From Paenibacillus sinensis (GTDB lineage Bacteria > Bacillota > Bacilli > Paenibacillales > Paenibacillaceae): a stretch of DNA of 64,000 bases. The stretch's first letter is position 1. Each line of letters starts with the position of its first letter. The stretch lies in assembly GCF_019904155.1 (NCBI RefSeq), contig NZ_JAHCMB010000159.1:1-64000 (forward strand), read 5' to 3'. The notes under the pieces were generated by a model. It ran no database searches, was not told the origin of the DNA, and saw only the letters and a list, made by a program, of their open reading frames with translations. The position numbers and the translations under genes are program-made. Shown here piece by piece: positions 9,060 through 18,015 of the stretch.

Positions 9060-9084
9060 CGAAAGCCCTCTTTTCCGTTAATAT
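9056..9084 (+). promoter_or_regulatory. Sigma-A type promoter of glyQS
   Basis: TTGACG (9056-9061), a 17-base spacer and TATAAT-like TAATAT (9079-9084). It overlaps the recO stop codon and stands directly upstream of the T-box leader, with transcription expected to start near 9091. Confidence 0.8.
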
Positions 9085-9090
9085 AGGAAC

Positions 9091-9403
9091 AGTTTCTTCT
9101 TGAAGTCTGCCACTATGAGGCAGCATATCGGAAGGGCCGCCGCCGGGTAATTAACGGCAAGCATGTTGAACGGAAAAGTAGTGGCCGAGGTGCTGATTTT
9201 AGCGAGCCGGGGATGGTGAAAGCCCGGTGTAGGCAGCGGTTATGAAAGGGCGTCCGGGAGTGCGCAAAGCGGCAGTGAAAGTGGATTCCGAAATTCGCCG
9301 GATGATCCGGAAGATTTGTGGAATCAAGTAGGGTGGAACCGCGGGAGAATGCACAGCTCTCGTCCCTATGTCTGAATTTCAGGCATGGGGGCGGGAGCTT
9401 TTT
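9091..9403 (+). ncRNA. Glycyl T-box leader controlling glyQS
   Basis: The leader has the T-box element AGGGTGGAACCGCGGG at 9330-9345. It is followed by a long terminator hairpin whose 21-base arms span 9355-9375 and 9379-9399 and end in a T run. Several pairs in that stem are G-U, as expected when the 5' arm also joins an antiterminator. The element reads TGGA, which would pair with the UCCA acceptor end of tRNA-Gly. Upstream, AGTAG (9178) and AGCGAGCCGGGGATGGTG (from about 9200) look like Stem I motifs. A GGC glycine codon at 9249-9251 is my candidate specifier. Uncharged tRNA-Gly should favour read-through. Confidence 0.92.
9355..9403 (+). terminator. T-box regulated intrinsic terminator
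   Basis: A 21-bp stem (9355-9375 with 9379-9399), rich in G-U pairs, has a 3-base loop and is followed by TTTT. It is the termination alternative of the glyQS T-box; the antiterminator would use the T-box bulge sequence at 9330-9345. Confidence 0.88.
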
Positions 9404-9465
9404 GATATGTCAAAAGCACCGCCTCCATCGCAGATGGAAATTTAAAAGCGAAGGAGTCGGGTAAC

Positions 9466-10353
9466 ATGAATTTTCAGCAGATGATCTTGACGCTGAATGA
9501 GTTCTGGGCTAAACAGAACTGTATTATTGTTCAGCCATACGACACGGAAAAAGGCGCAGGCACAATGAATCCGATGACGTTCCTGCGTTCGCTCGGACCG
9601 GAGCCATGGAAGGTTGCTTATGTCGAGCCTTCCCGCCGTCCGTCCGACGGACGCTACGGGGAGAACCCCAACCGCCTGTACCAGCATCACCAGTACCAGG
9701 TCATTATCAAGCCGTCGCCTGACAATATTCAGGAAATTTACCTGGACAGCCTGAAGGCGCTCGGCGTTGATCCGCTTCAGCACGATATCCGGTTCGTCGA
9801 AGACAACTGGGAGAATCCGTCGCTGGGCTGTGCCGGTCTTGGCTGGGAAGTGTGGCTGGACGGAATGGAAATCACACAGTTTACGTATTTCCAGCAGGTG
9901 GGCGGCATCGAGACAAGCCCGGTATCGGTTGAGATTACGTACGGCATGGAGCGCCTCGCTTCCTACATTCAGGAGAAGGAAAATGTATTCGACCTGGAGT
10001 GGGTGGACGGCCTGACGTACGGTGATGTTTTTCACCAGCCGGAAGTGGAGCATTCCACTTATACGTTCGAGGTATCGGATGTAAGCATGCTGTTCGGCCT
10101 GTTCAATACGTATGAGGCGGAAGCCAGACGGGCCATGGACCGGCATCTCGTGTTCCCGGCTTACGATTATGTGCTGAAATGCTCGCACACCTTCAATCTG
10201 CTGGATGCGCGCGGCGCAATCAGCGTGACAGAACGTACGGGCTTTATTACAAGAGTGCGCAATCTGGCACGCCAGGTAGCGGCGACCTATGTGGAGGAAC
10301 GCGAGAAACTCGGCTTCCCGCTGCTGAAGAAAGAAGGTGTTCACCTTGGCTAA
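9466..10353 (+). CDS. glyQ: Glycine--tRNA ligase alpha subunit
   Basis: A 295-residue catalytic alpha subunit of the bacterial alpha2beta2 GlyRS, which charges tRNA-Gly. It starts [19 protein letters not shown] and contains the class II motifs [15 protein letters not shown] (motif 2 region) and [19 protein letters not shown] (motif 3). The ATG follows GAAGGAG. The 3' end overlaps the start of glyS. Expression is expected to respond to glycine charging through the upstream T-box. Confidence 0.97.
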   Translation: MNFQQMILTLNEFWAKQNCIIVQPYDTEKGAGTMNPMTFLRSLGPEPWKVAYVEPSRRPSDGRYGENPNRLYQHHQYQVIIKPSPDNIQEIYLDSLKALGVDPLQHDIRFVEDNWENPSLGCAGLGWEVWLDGMEITQFTYFQQVGGIETSPVSVEITYGMERLASYIQEKENVFDLEWVDGLTYGDVFHQPEVEHSTYTFEVSDVSMLFGLFNTYEAEARRAMDRHLVFPAYDYVLKCSHTFNLLDARGAISVTERTGFITRVRNLARQVAATYVEEREKLGFPLLKKEGVHLG

Positions 10354-12415
10354 GGATCTGCTGTTTGAAATCGGCCTGGAGGAAATCCCGGCACGCTTTA
10401 TCCGTGCGGCGATGGAGCAGCTTAAAGAGAGAACGGAGAAATGGCTGGAGTCTTCCCGTATCGAGCATGGCGAGGTGCAGGCGTTCGCGACGCCGCGCCG
10501 TCTGGCGGTTCTCGTGAAGGATGCTTCCGAGCGTCAAGCGGATGTCAGCGAAGAAGTGAAGGGGCCTTCCCGCAAAATCGCACTCGGCGAAGACGGGGCA
10601 TGGAGCAAGGCAGCGCTCGGATTTGCGCGAAGCCAGGGCGTAAGCCCGGACGATTTCATATTCAAGGAATTGGGCGGCGTTGAATACATCTACGCAACCA
10701 AGAACAGCAAGGGTGTCGAATCGGCGTCTTTGCTGGCTGAAGGACTGACGGGCATCGTGCATGCGATGACTTTCCCGAAGAATATGCGCTGGGGCGCCTA
10801 TGACTTCAAATTTGTCCGTCCGATCCGCTGGCTGGTTGCTCTGTTCGGCAGCGCCGTCATTGATTTTGAAATCGCCGGCGTCAAGACCGGCAATGTCAGC
10901 CGCGGCCACCGGTTCCTCGGCCAGGAGACGGTTATTCAGCAGCCATCACAGTATGTGGAGGCGCTTCGGGGACAGTATGTGCTCGCCGACGTCAAGGAAC
11001 GCGAAAGCCTGATCCTGGAGCAGATCAACCGTCTGGCCGGCGAGAAGGACTGGACGATTGCAATCAAGGAGGATCTCCTTGAAGAAGTACTCTTCCTGGT
11101 AGAGACGCCGACCGTGCTGTTCGGAACCTTCGATCCGTCGTTCCTGAATATTCCCCAGGAAGTGCTGATTACGTCCATGCGCGAGCATCAGCGTTACTTC
11201 CCGGTACTGGACAAGGACGGCAAGCTGCTGCCATACTTCGTAACGGTGCGCAACGGCAATGCCGAACATCTGGAGACGATCGCCAAAGGCAACGAGAAGG
11301 TGCTGCGTGCAAGACTGTCCGACGCCAAATTCTTCTATGAAGAAGATCAGAAGCTGAAGATCGAAGATGCGCTCGCAAAGCTGGAGAATATCGTGTATCA
11401 TGAAGAGCTTGGCAGCGTCGCAGACAAGGTGCGCCGCATCCGGCAAATTGCCGATGCGCTGGCCGCCAAGCTTGGCGCAGCTGAGCGCGCGAAGGTCAGC
11501 CGCGCAGCTGACATCTGCAAGTTCGACCTCGTGACCCAGATGGTCTACGAATTTCCGGAGCTTCAGGGAACGATGGGCGAGGATTACGCCCGTCTCGCCG
11601 GTGAAGACGAGCAAGTAGCCAAAGCGGTGTTCGAGCACTATCAGCCGCGGTTTGCAGGCGATGTCATTCCGTCGACCGAAGCCGGGTCCATCGTCAGCAT
11701 CGCCGATAAGATCGATACGATTGTCGGCTGCTTCTCGATCGGCATTATTCCTACAGGCTCCCAGGACCCCTATGCGCTGCGCCGCCAGACGGCGGGCATC
11801 GTGCAGATTGTACTGGAGCGCAAGCTGCCGATCGGATTGAACGATATTTTTGATATCGCCATCCAGGTGCATGAAATTAGCCGGAATTTGAAACTTTCCG
11901 AGGGTGATCTGCGTATAACCCTATATGAGTTCTTCGGCCTTCGCGTCAAGCGTCTGCTGGAAGGCAGCGTGAGGTATGACGTGATCGACGCGGTGATGGC
12001 TGCGGGCTATAACAATGTCGTGTCCGTTGTCTCGCGAAGCCAGGCGCTGGCGGATACAGTTGCGTCCCAGGAGAACTTCAAGAACACTGTTGATTCGTTC
12101 ACCCGTGTCGGAAATCTGGCATCCAAAGCCGGAGAAGCCGCACTTGATCCTGCTCTCTTTAGCGAAGCGGCCGAGAGCGCATTGTACGATGCATGGCAGT
12201 CGATTCATCTGCCTTATGTCAAGGCGCTGGACAGCGGCGATATGACTCTCGCGCTTTCTCTTCTGTCAGGCATGAGCAACGCCATTACTGTATTCTTCGA
12301 TTCCGTTATGGTTATGGCGGAAGACGAGGTGGTCCGCGGCAACCGGCTGGCTCTGCTCGCAGGCATCGACGGAGACATGAAGAGCTTTGCGGACTTTGGC
12401 AAGCTGGTCTGGTAG
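10346..12415 (+). CDS. glyS: Glycine--tRNA ligase beta subunit
   Basis: A 689-residue beta subunit of tetrameric GlyRS, needed for tRNA binding. It begins (M)[17 protein letters not shown]. The central B3/4-like and HD-type region holds [12 protein letters not shown] and [13 protein letters not shown], and a C-terminal DALR-type anticodon-binding domain follows. I take TTG at 10346 as the start, because AGAAGGTG lies about 8 bases upstream and the family N-terminus begins there. A GTG at 10337 would add three residues. It overlaps glyQ by 8 bases, as expected for co-translation. Confidence 0.95.
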   Translation: MAKDLLFEIGLEEIPARFIRAAMEQLKERTEKWLESSRIEHGEVQAFATPRRLAVLVKDASERQADVSEEVKGPSRKIALGEDGAWSKAALGFARSQGVSPDDFIFKELGGVEYIYATKNSKGVESASLLAEGLTGIVHAMTFPKNMRWGAYDFKFVRPIRWLVALFGSAVIDFEIAGVKTGNVSRGHRFLGQETVIQQPSQYVEALRGQYVLADVKERESLILEQINRLAGEKDWTIAIKEDLLEEVLFLVETPTVLFGTFDPSFLNIPQEVLITSMREHQRYFPVLDKDGKLLPYFVTVRNGNAEHLETIAKGNEKVLRARLSDAKFFYEEDQKLKIEDALAKLENIVYHEELGSVADKVRRIRQIADALAAKLGAAERAKVSRAADICKFDLVTQMVYEFPELQGTMGEDYARLAGEDEQVAKAVFEHYQPRFAGDVIPSTEAGSIVSIADKIDTIVGCFSIGIIPTGSQDPYALRRQTAGIVQIVLERKLPIGLNDIFDIAIQVHEISRNLKLSEGDLRITLYEFFGLRVKRLLEGSVRYDVIDAVMAAGYNNVVSVVSRSQALADTVASQENFKNTVDSFTRVGNLASKAGEAALDPALFSEAAESALYDAWQSIHLPYVKALDSGDMTLALSLLSGMSNAITVFFDSVMVMAEDEVVRGNRLALLAGIDGDMKSFADFGKLVW

Positions 12416-12540
12416 CTTCATTCTGGCCCCTGATCTGTCGATATATAGAGAAGAGGCCGCATTTGTTGTATAAATCACGGTTTTAGGGTATTAATATACG
12501 GAACGGCGCCGGGCAGCGCATGCTCTCGGCCTCAAAGCGG

Positions 12541-12573
12541 ACAAACGGATAAGCCCCGAGCTTATCCTTTGTC
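12541..12573 (+). terminator. Terminator after glyS
   Basis: A GGATAAGC-CCCGA-GCTTATCC hairpin is extended by ACAAA/TTTGT pairing and followed by TTTGTCTTCTTCT. It lies 125 bases downstream of glyS. The gap 12416-12764 otherwise holds no gene that I can support. Confidence 0.7.
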
Positions 12574-12657
12574 TTCTTCTATGTCTCCGAAACAAGGCAG
12601 GCCTCCCGATCTTGCAAGTTATCAATCGCAAAAAAGAGACAAGGCATCTGCTTTAAG

Positions 12658-12681
12658 TGACTCCAAACGGAGTTTTTTCTT
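12658..12681 (+). terminator. Second small terminator-like hairpin before yqxD
   Basis: A 5-bp stem ACTCC-AAAC-GGAGT is followed directly by TTTTTTCTTATTTTTT. The stem is short, but the T tract is strong. It may back up the glyS terminator or attenuate transcription into yqxD. Confidence 0.4.
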
Positions 12682-12764
12682 ATTTTTTGGTTCGCGGGGA
12701 TCATGCCGGAAGGATTTTTCCCACCCGGCGCGTATATATATTACACGGGAAACGGTGACAGCCC

Positions 12765-13238
12765 ATGACAAGTCCTGGAGAAACAGTCGTAGTGGTGGAC
12801 GCGGACGCCTGTCCGGTCAAGAAGGAGACGGCGGAAACCGCGCGCAGCTGCGGCATACCGGTGCTGATGGTTTCCTCCTATGCACATGAATTGCAGAGCG
12901 TGGAGGGAGTGGACATCGTCCATGTCGACAACAGCGATCAAAGCGCCGACCTTTATATTGTCAATCATGTCAAGCGCGGAGATGTTGTTCTGACAAGCGA
13001 TTACGGGCTTGCCGCGATGGCGCTCGCCAAAGGCTGCCATGTCCTTTCGTTCCGGGGACAGACCTATGACGAGGGCAACATGGATATGATGCTGGAAGGG
13101 CGTCACGCCAGAGCGAAGGAACGCAGGCGGGGACACTATTCCAAAGGGCCGAAGCCGTTTACCGAAGAGGATCGTCGCTTTTTTCAACATAAACTGACAA
13201 AACTTTTGAGAAATTTGCAGGAGAATGTTCAGCCATAG
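12765..13238 (+). CDS. yqxD: YaiI/YqxD family protein (DUF188)
   Basis: A 157-residue protein of the DUF188 family, a PIN-like fold of unknown activity. Conserved motifs are visible: VVDADACPVK at the N-terminus, HVDNSDQSADLYIVN, GDVVLTSDYGLAAMAL and the basic RARAKERRRGHYSKGPKPFTEEDR-like tail. Clustered acidic residues (the DAD near 12-14, D at 76 and 98) are consistent with a metal-dependent nuclease site, but no activity is proven. In B. subtilis yqxD also stands directly before dnaG. The ATG at 12765 has only a weak GGTGA ribosome binding site. Confidence 0.92.
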   Translation: MTSPGETVVVVDADACPVKKETAETARSCGIPVLMVSSYAHELQSVEGVDIVHVDNSDQSADLYIVNHVKRGDVVLTSDYGLAAMALAKGCHVLSFRGQTYDEGNMDMMLEGRHARAKERRRGHYSKGPKPFTEEDRRFFQHKLTKLLRNLQENVQP

Positions 13239-13278
13239 CGAATACTATTTATTTGTCAAGAGATGAAGGTGGTTGTTA

Positions 13279-15096
13279 GTGGCAAGCGGACACGGCAATA
13301 TTCCCGAGGAAGTTATCGAAAGCGTGCTGGCGCGTCATGATATTGTCGATACCGTAGGAAAGGTTGTCCATCTCACCAAGCGGGGTAAATATTTATGGGG
13401 CCTCTGCCCGTTCCACTCGGAATCCACCCCGTCCTTCACTGTAACTCCGGAACGAGGAGTGTTTCACTGCTTCGGCTGCGGCATGGGCGGAAATGCCATC
13501 AAATTCAGGATGGAAATCGAAGGGTTATCCTTCCCCGAAGCCGTAAGAACTATGGCCGAAGAGAGCGACATTCCGGTGCCGGATGGAGCGGGCATGCAGT
13601 CCGCGCACAGTCCCGAAGTGGACCGGCTGTATCAGGCGCATGAATGGTCTGCGAAATTGTATCACTATCTGCTGAAGAATACGGAACACGGCAAAGCCGC
13701 GATGGAGTATTTGAGATCCCGGAAATTCAGCGATCAGATGATTGACCAGTTCCAGATCGGATTCGCGCCGGACCGTTGGGATACGCTTCTACAGTTTCTG
13801 GAGAGAAGGGGATTCGATCTCGCCGAAATGGAAAAAGGCGGTCTGCTCTCATCCAGAAGCGAAGGCAAAGGCTATATCGACCGTTTCCGCGGACGGATTA
13901 TTTTTCCGATCGCAAACCGTGCGGGCAAGGTGGTGGCATTCGCCGGGAGAATTCTCGGAGAAGGCCAGCCGAAGTATTTGAACTCGCCGGACAGCAAGCT
14001 GTTCAACAAAAGCCGAATTCTGTACAATCTGCACCAGTCCAAATCATCCATCCGCAAAACGCGGCAAATCGTCCTGTTCGAGGGATACGGTGATGTTATT
14101 TCGGCCTGGGATTCGGAAGTGCATAACGGCGTAGCGACCATGGGTACTTCTCTCACGGAGAACCATGTGTCGATGATGAAGGCTCTGGCTGACGAGATTA
14201 TCATCTGCTATGACGGAGACCGGGCGGGACAAGCGGCGGCGATGAAGGCGATCCCGATGCTGGAAGGCGTCGGCCTGCGAGCTAAGGTTGCCGTACTGCC
14301 GAACGGACTCGACCCCGATGAATTTGTGTCCCGATACGGCGGAGAACGCTTCAGGGAACAGATCGTCGAGTCGGCGGTATCCACTGTAAAATTTAAGCTT
14401 ATATATCTGAAAAAAAACCATATACTCCTAGAGGAAGACGGCAAGATCGCATATGTCAAGGAGGCGCTACAAATAATTGCTTCCCTCCATTCCTCGACGG
14501 AGAGAGAAGTGTACTTGAAGGAAATCGCCTCCGAGCTGGAACTGAGCTATGACAGTCTGAAGCAGGATTGCAATTTGCTGCGGGCTTCTATGCAAAAAAA
14601 CATGCCCGAAGGGGATAATAACGATAAAAGGTGGAATAATGGTAGGCATAAAAAAGGGCAGGTGCAGGCACGTGCGCTGCTGCCGGCTTACCATGCCGCC
14701 GAGCGGAGCCTGCTGTCGCTGATGTTTCAGGACAGCGACGCCGCCGCCTATGTGAACGAACGGCTCGGCGAAGAATTCAACATCGATGATCATGCGGCAA
14801 TTGCCGCTTATCTATACGCCTATTACGCTCAGGGCAAGCAGCCGGATATCAGCCGGTTTCTGTCCTCGCTGCAGGACGACCGGCTGGAGAAGATCGCGGC
14901 TTCCATATCCATGATGGAGACGCCGCCGGCATGGAGTCCTGAGCTTCTGGATGATTATATACGCGAAGTCCGGAAGTATCCCGTGCAGCGAATGATGGAG
15001 AAGAAACGGGAAGAGATGATTCAGGCTGAAAAAGCCGGTGATTATTTGCGTGCGGCACAAATAGCAAGTGAGATTATAGCCCTAGAGAGACAGTAA
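13279..15096 (+). CDS. dnaG: DNA primase DnaG
   Basis: A 605-residue primase that makes RNA primers at the replication fork. The N-terminal CHC2 zinc-binding domain (about 1-100) shows LCPFH and FHCFGCG. The TOPRIM core (about 255-345) has FEGYGDVISAW and ICYDGDRAGQAAA. The C-terminal part, which contacts the DnaB helicase, is helical and follows a lysine/asparagine-rich linker (about 435-455). I place the start at GTG 13279 because AAGGTGG lies 7 bases upstream; TTG at 13273 would sit directly on that site. sigA follows after 40 bases. Confidence 0.95.
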   Translation: MASGHGNIPEEVIESVLARHDIVDTVGKVVHLTKRGKYLWGLCPFHSESTPSFTVTPERGVFHCFGCGMGGNAIKFRMEIEGLSFPEAVRTMAEESDIPVPDGAGMQSAHSPEVDRLYQAHEWSAKLYHYLLKNTEHGKAAMEYLRSRKFSDQMIDQFQIGFAPDRWDTLLQFLERRGFDLAEMEKGGLLSSRSEGKGYIDRFRGRIIFPIANRAGKVVAFAGRILGEGQPKYLNSPDSKLFNKSRILYNLHQSKSSIRKTRQIVLFEGYGDVISAWDSEVHNGVATMGTSLTENHVSMMKALADEIIICYDGDRAGQAAAMKAIPMLEGVGLRAKVAVLPNGLDPDEFVSRYGGERFREQIVESAVSTVKFKLIYLKKNHILLEEDGKIAYVKEALQIIASLHSSTEREVYLKEIASELELSYDSLKQDCNLLRASMQKNMPEGDNNDKRWNNGRHKKGQVQARALLPAYHAAERSLLSLMFQDSDAAAYVNERLGEEFNIDDHAAIAAYLYAYYAQGKQPDISRFLSSLQDDRLEKIAASISMMETPPAWSPELLDDYIREVRKYPVQRMMEKKREEMIQAEKAGDYLRAAQIASEIIALERQ

Positions 15097-15136
15097 CCGG
15101 TCTCGGAGGTAACACTAGGGAGGAGGGAGTCGAATA

Positions 15137-16267
15137 ATGGCGAACGATCAGCATACCGAATTGGAGACGGAATTTACGCTCGACCAGGTCAAAGATCAGC
15201 TTATTGAGTATGGAAAGAAAAGATCTTCACTGAATATCAAAGACATCATGGAGAAATTGTCGCCATTTGATCAAGACCCCGAGCAGATGGATGAGTTCTA
15301 TGAGCAACTCAGTGATCTGGGGATTGAAGTGGTTAACGAGAATGATGAAGAAGTGTCTCTCCGCCCGAATGACGAGAACGAGAACAGCGACGGAGACGAC
15401 TTCGGCTTTGATGACGATCTTTCGCTGCCGCCTGGCATCAAGATCAACGACCCTGTGCGGATGTATCTGAAGGAAATCGGACGGGTGCCGCTGCTCTCCG
15501 CCGATGATGAAGTCGAGCTGGCCATGCGGATCAAGAACGGAGACGAAGAGGCGAAGCGCCGTCTGGCCGAGGCGAACCTGCGGCTTGTCGTCAGTATTGC
15601 GAAGAGATATGTGGGCCGGGGCATGCTGTTCCTGGATCTGATTCAGGAAGGCAATATGGGTCTTATCAAGGCCGTTGAGAAATTCGACCACAACAAAGGG
15701 TTCAAATTCAGTACCTATGCCACCTGGTGGATTCGTCAGGCCATTACCCGGGCCATTGCGGACCAGGCGCGGACGATCCGCATTCCGGTGCATATGGTGG
15801 AGACGATCAACAAGCTGATCCGCGTCTCCCGTCAGCTCCTGCAGGAGCTGGGGCGCGAACCCACGCCGGAAGAAATCGCGGCTGAAATGGAGCTGAGCGT
15901 CGAGAAGGTACGCGAGATCATGAAGATCGCGCAGGAGCCGGTGTCGCTGGAGACGCCTATCGGCGAAGAGGATGACTCACATCTGGGCGATTTCATCGAA
16001 GATCAGGAGGCGCTCGCGCCGGCGGACGCCGCCGCATACGAGCTGTTGAAGGAACAGCTGGAGGACGTGCTCGACACGCTGACCGAGCGTGAAGAGAATG
16101 TACTTCGTCTCCGCTTCGGGCTTGATGACGGACGCACTCGTACGCTGGAGGAAGTCGGCAAGGTGTTCGGCGTTACCCGCGAACGGATTCGCCAGATCGA
16201 AGCGAAGGCGCTGCGCAAGCTGCGTCATCCAAGCCGCAGCAAACGGCTTAAGGATTTTCTGGAATAA
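15137..16267 (+). CDS. sigA: RNA polymerase primary sigma factor SigA
   Basis: A 376-residue sigma-70 group 1 factor. The acidic N-terminal region 1.1 (about 1-95) precedes region 1.2 ([25 protein letters not shown]). Region 2 includes [21 protein letters not shown] and [13 protein letters not shown], which contact the -10 element. Regions 3 and 4 follow, with the 4.2 helix-turn-helix [21 protein letters not shown]. It is preceded by GGGAGGAGGG and lies just after dnaG, as in B. subtilis, where the two are co-transcribed. Length is typical for Bacillales SigA. Confidence 0.98.
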   Translation: MANDQHTELETEFTLDQVKDQLIEYGKKRSSLNIKDIMEKLSPFDQDPEQMDEFYEQLSDLGIEVVNENDEEVSLRPNDENENSDGDDFGFDDDLSLPPGIKINDPVRMYLKEIGRVPLLSADDEVELAMRIKNGDEEAKRRLAEANLRLVVSIAKRYVGRGMLFLDLIQEGNMGLIKAVEKFDHNKGFKFSTYATWWIRQAITRAIADQARTIRIPVHMVETINKLIRVSRQLLQELGREPTPEEIAAEMELSVEKVREIMKIAQEPVSLETPIGEEDDSHLGDFIEDQEALAPADAAAYELLKEQLEDVLDTLTEREENVLRLRFGLDDGRTRTLEEVGKVFGVTRERIRQIEAKALRKLRHPSRSKRLKDFLE

Positions 16268-16278
16268 AGGCTCTTTAT

Positions 16279-16317
16279 GGACCTTCTGCTGCATGCGGCA
16301 GGGGGTCCTTTTGTTTT
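16279..16317 (+). terminator. Terminator after sigA
   Basis: A stem GGACCTTCTGC ... GCAGGGGGTCC, with two G-U pairs and an 8-base loop, is followed by TTTTGTTTT. It closes the yqxD/dnaG/sigA unit. Confidence 0.8.
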
Positions 16318-16435
16318 ACAATATAAGAAAGCTGAAGCTGAGCATACATCATTGGTCTTCTATTTCTCGGTAAACGGCCGGTGCCGTTTATCTTTGAGTT
16401 CACCCAGCTACCGTCTGAAATGAGGGATATGCCAC

Positions 16436-17260
16436 TTGAACATGGAAAAAAGAGACATTATTTTAAGGGAAATCCAGTATTGGCGTCGGACCAAGCTGCT
16501 CTCGGAGCAGTACTGCGATTTTTTGACCAATCTATATGATGACGAAGGAATGGCCAAGAACCGGAATCCCATTACACTGAAGAATCTGCAGCAGGGAAGC
16601 ATCAAAATATGGCTGTTTGCTTTTGGAATTATTTCCTTGATTTTGCTAATTGGTTTTTATTTTAGCGTTTTTCCATTGGGTTTGCAACTTGCTACCTCCT
16701 TTTCGATGCTGGTTGTGGCTTACGGTTATGCCGGTTTATTAAGGGACCGAATGCCTGCGTTCAGCTTCTCGCTGGCGGGAATCGGCGCATTTCTGACGCT
16801 CGGCTTCGGACTGTGGATTATTTCGCTGCACGAGCTTGATCAGGGAATTTGGATTCCCGTTCTTGTCGGACTATGCGGCTTGCTCTGGATTGCGATTGGC
16901 TTCTTCTTTCGGATCGGACTGCTTCATTTCAGCGGCTTCGGAGCGCTTTGTCTACTGTATGCAGGATTTGCGGACAGGCTTCGCCCGGATGCCGGCGTTT
17001 GGGAGCTGCAACTGCTCTGGCTGCCGCTGTGCGTGCTGATGATCTGGCTCAGCTGGCTGCTGCATCACCGGCTCAAGGGTGTATCCGGCGTTTATTTCGG
17101 AGTGGGCGCCCTTCTCTGGCTCATGCCGGAGATTGACATGGTGCTTCTGAGCAAGGATTATCCGGGCTGGATGTCGCTGCTCCTGATCGGTAAAATCGCA
17201 GTGGAGCTTGCCGCGCTGTTTCTTTTTAGAAAAAAATGGATCGAATGGGTGACTGCATGA
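16436..17260 (+). CDS. Multi-pass membrane protein, DUF2157-like, function unknown
   Basis: A 274-residue protein. The N-terminal cytoplasmic helix region (about 1-55) includes a hydrophilic EIQYWRRTKLLSEQYCDFLTNLY stretch. About eight hydrophobic segments then run to the C-terminus. The layout of a short soluble helix followed by many membrane helices recalls DUF2157 proteins, but I see no decisive motif. The start is TTG at 16436 with GAGGGA about 8 bases upstream; ATG at 16442 is the alternative. It overlaps the trmK start by 4 bases (ATGA), so it is translated together with trmK. In B. subtilis this position between sigA and trmK holds cccA (cytochrome c550), and no haem motif is present here. 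Confidence 0.7.
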   Translation: MNMEKRDIILREIQYWRRTKLLSEQYCDFLTNLYDDEGMAKNRNPITLKNLQQGSIKIWLFAFGIISLILLIGFYFSVFPLGLQLATSFSMLVVAYGYAGLLRDRMPAFSFSLAGIGAFLTLGFGLWIISLHELDQGIWIPVLVGLCGLLWIAIGFFFRIGLLHFSGFGALCLLYAGFADRLRPDAGVWELQLLWLPLCVLMIWLSWLLHHRLKGVSGVYFGVGALLWLMPEIDMVLLSKDYPGWMSLLLIGKIAVELAALFLFRKKWIEWVTA

Positions 17261-18015
17261 ACAACATCAAATTATCGCGAAGACTAACCCTTCTGCTGGA
17301 GCAGATTCCGGCCCGTTCCACCGTGGCCGATATTGGTTCCGACCATGCGCTGCTGCCTTTGGCTGCCGTTCAGACCGGACGTGCAGAGCGGGCTATCGCA
17401 GGCGAGGTGAATCCGGGGCCATTCCGCGCGGCTCAGAAGGCCGTGCAGGACGCCGGCCTCGGCGGCCTTATCTCCGTCCGCCAAGGAGACGGGCTTGCGG
17501 TTCTTCAGCCCGGCGAGGCGGACTGCATCACCATCGCCGGTATGGGTGGCTCGCTGATCGCCGCCATTCTGCAGAGGGGCGCCGAACACGGTAAACTGGC
17601 AGGTGTCCGGCGTCTTCTGCTTCAGCCGAACGTCGGCGAAGACATCCTGCGCCGTTGGCTGCTTGCGAACGGCTGGGTGCTGACGGCGGAAGGGCTGCTG
17701 GAAGAGGATGGCAAGCGGTACGAGGTGCTGACTGCCGAGCCGGAGGACCCGGCGGCGGGAAGAACCAATGACACGCTCTACTCGGCGGCAGCTGAAGCCA
17801 AGGGCAGAGAACCGTACAGCATGGAGACGCTGCTGCTTATGGGACCCTGGCTCATCAGGCAGCGAGGGCCTGTGTTCGCGGATAAGTGGGAGGATGAAAT
17901 CCGGAAGCTGGAGCGGATTTTTCAATCGCTGACCAGATCGGAGCTGGAATCCGCAGATGAGAAGCGGACGGAAATCGAATCGAGGATACGGGAAATCAGG
18001 GAGGTGCTCTCATGA
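17257..18015 (+). CDS. trmK: tRNA (adenine(22)-N(1))-methyltransferase TrmK
   Basis: A 252-residue SAM-dependent methyltransferase of the TrmK (YqfN) family, which forms m1A22 in tRNA. It begins MNNIKLSRRLTLLLEQIP. Motif I is VADIGSDHALLPLAA and the family signature TIAGMGGSLIAAIL lies near residue 95; RLLLQPNVGEDILRRWL and GWVLTAEGLLEEDGKRYEV follow. The chosen ATG overlaps the stop of the upstream membrane protein gene (ATGA); an in-frame ATG at 17236 lies inside that gene and has no ribosome binding site. The gene overlaps yqfO downstream by 4 bases. Confidence 0.93.
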   Translation: MNNIKLSRRLTLLLEQIPARSTVADIGSDHALLPLAAVQTGRAERAIAGEVNPGPFRAAQKAVQDAGLGGLISVRQGDGLAVLQPGEADCITIAGMGGSLIAAILQRGAEHGKLAGVRRLLLQPNVGEDILRRWLLANGWVLTAEGLLEEDGKRYEVLTAEPEDPAAGRTNDTLYSAAAEAKGREPYSMETLLLMGPWLIRQRGPVFADKWEDEIRKLERIFQSLTRSELESADEKRTEIESRIREIREVLS

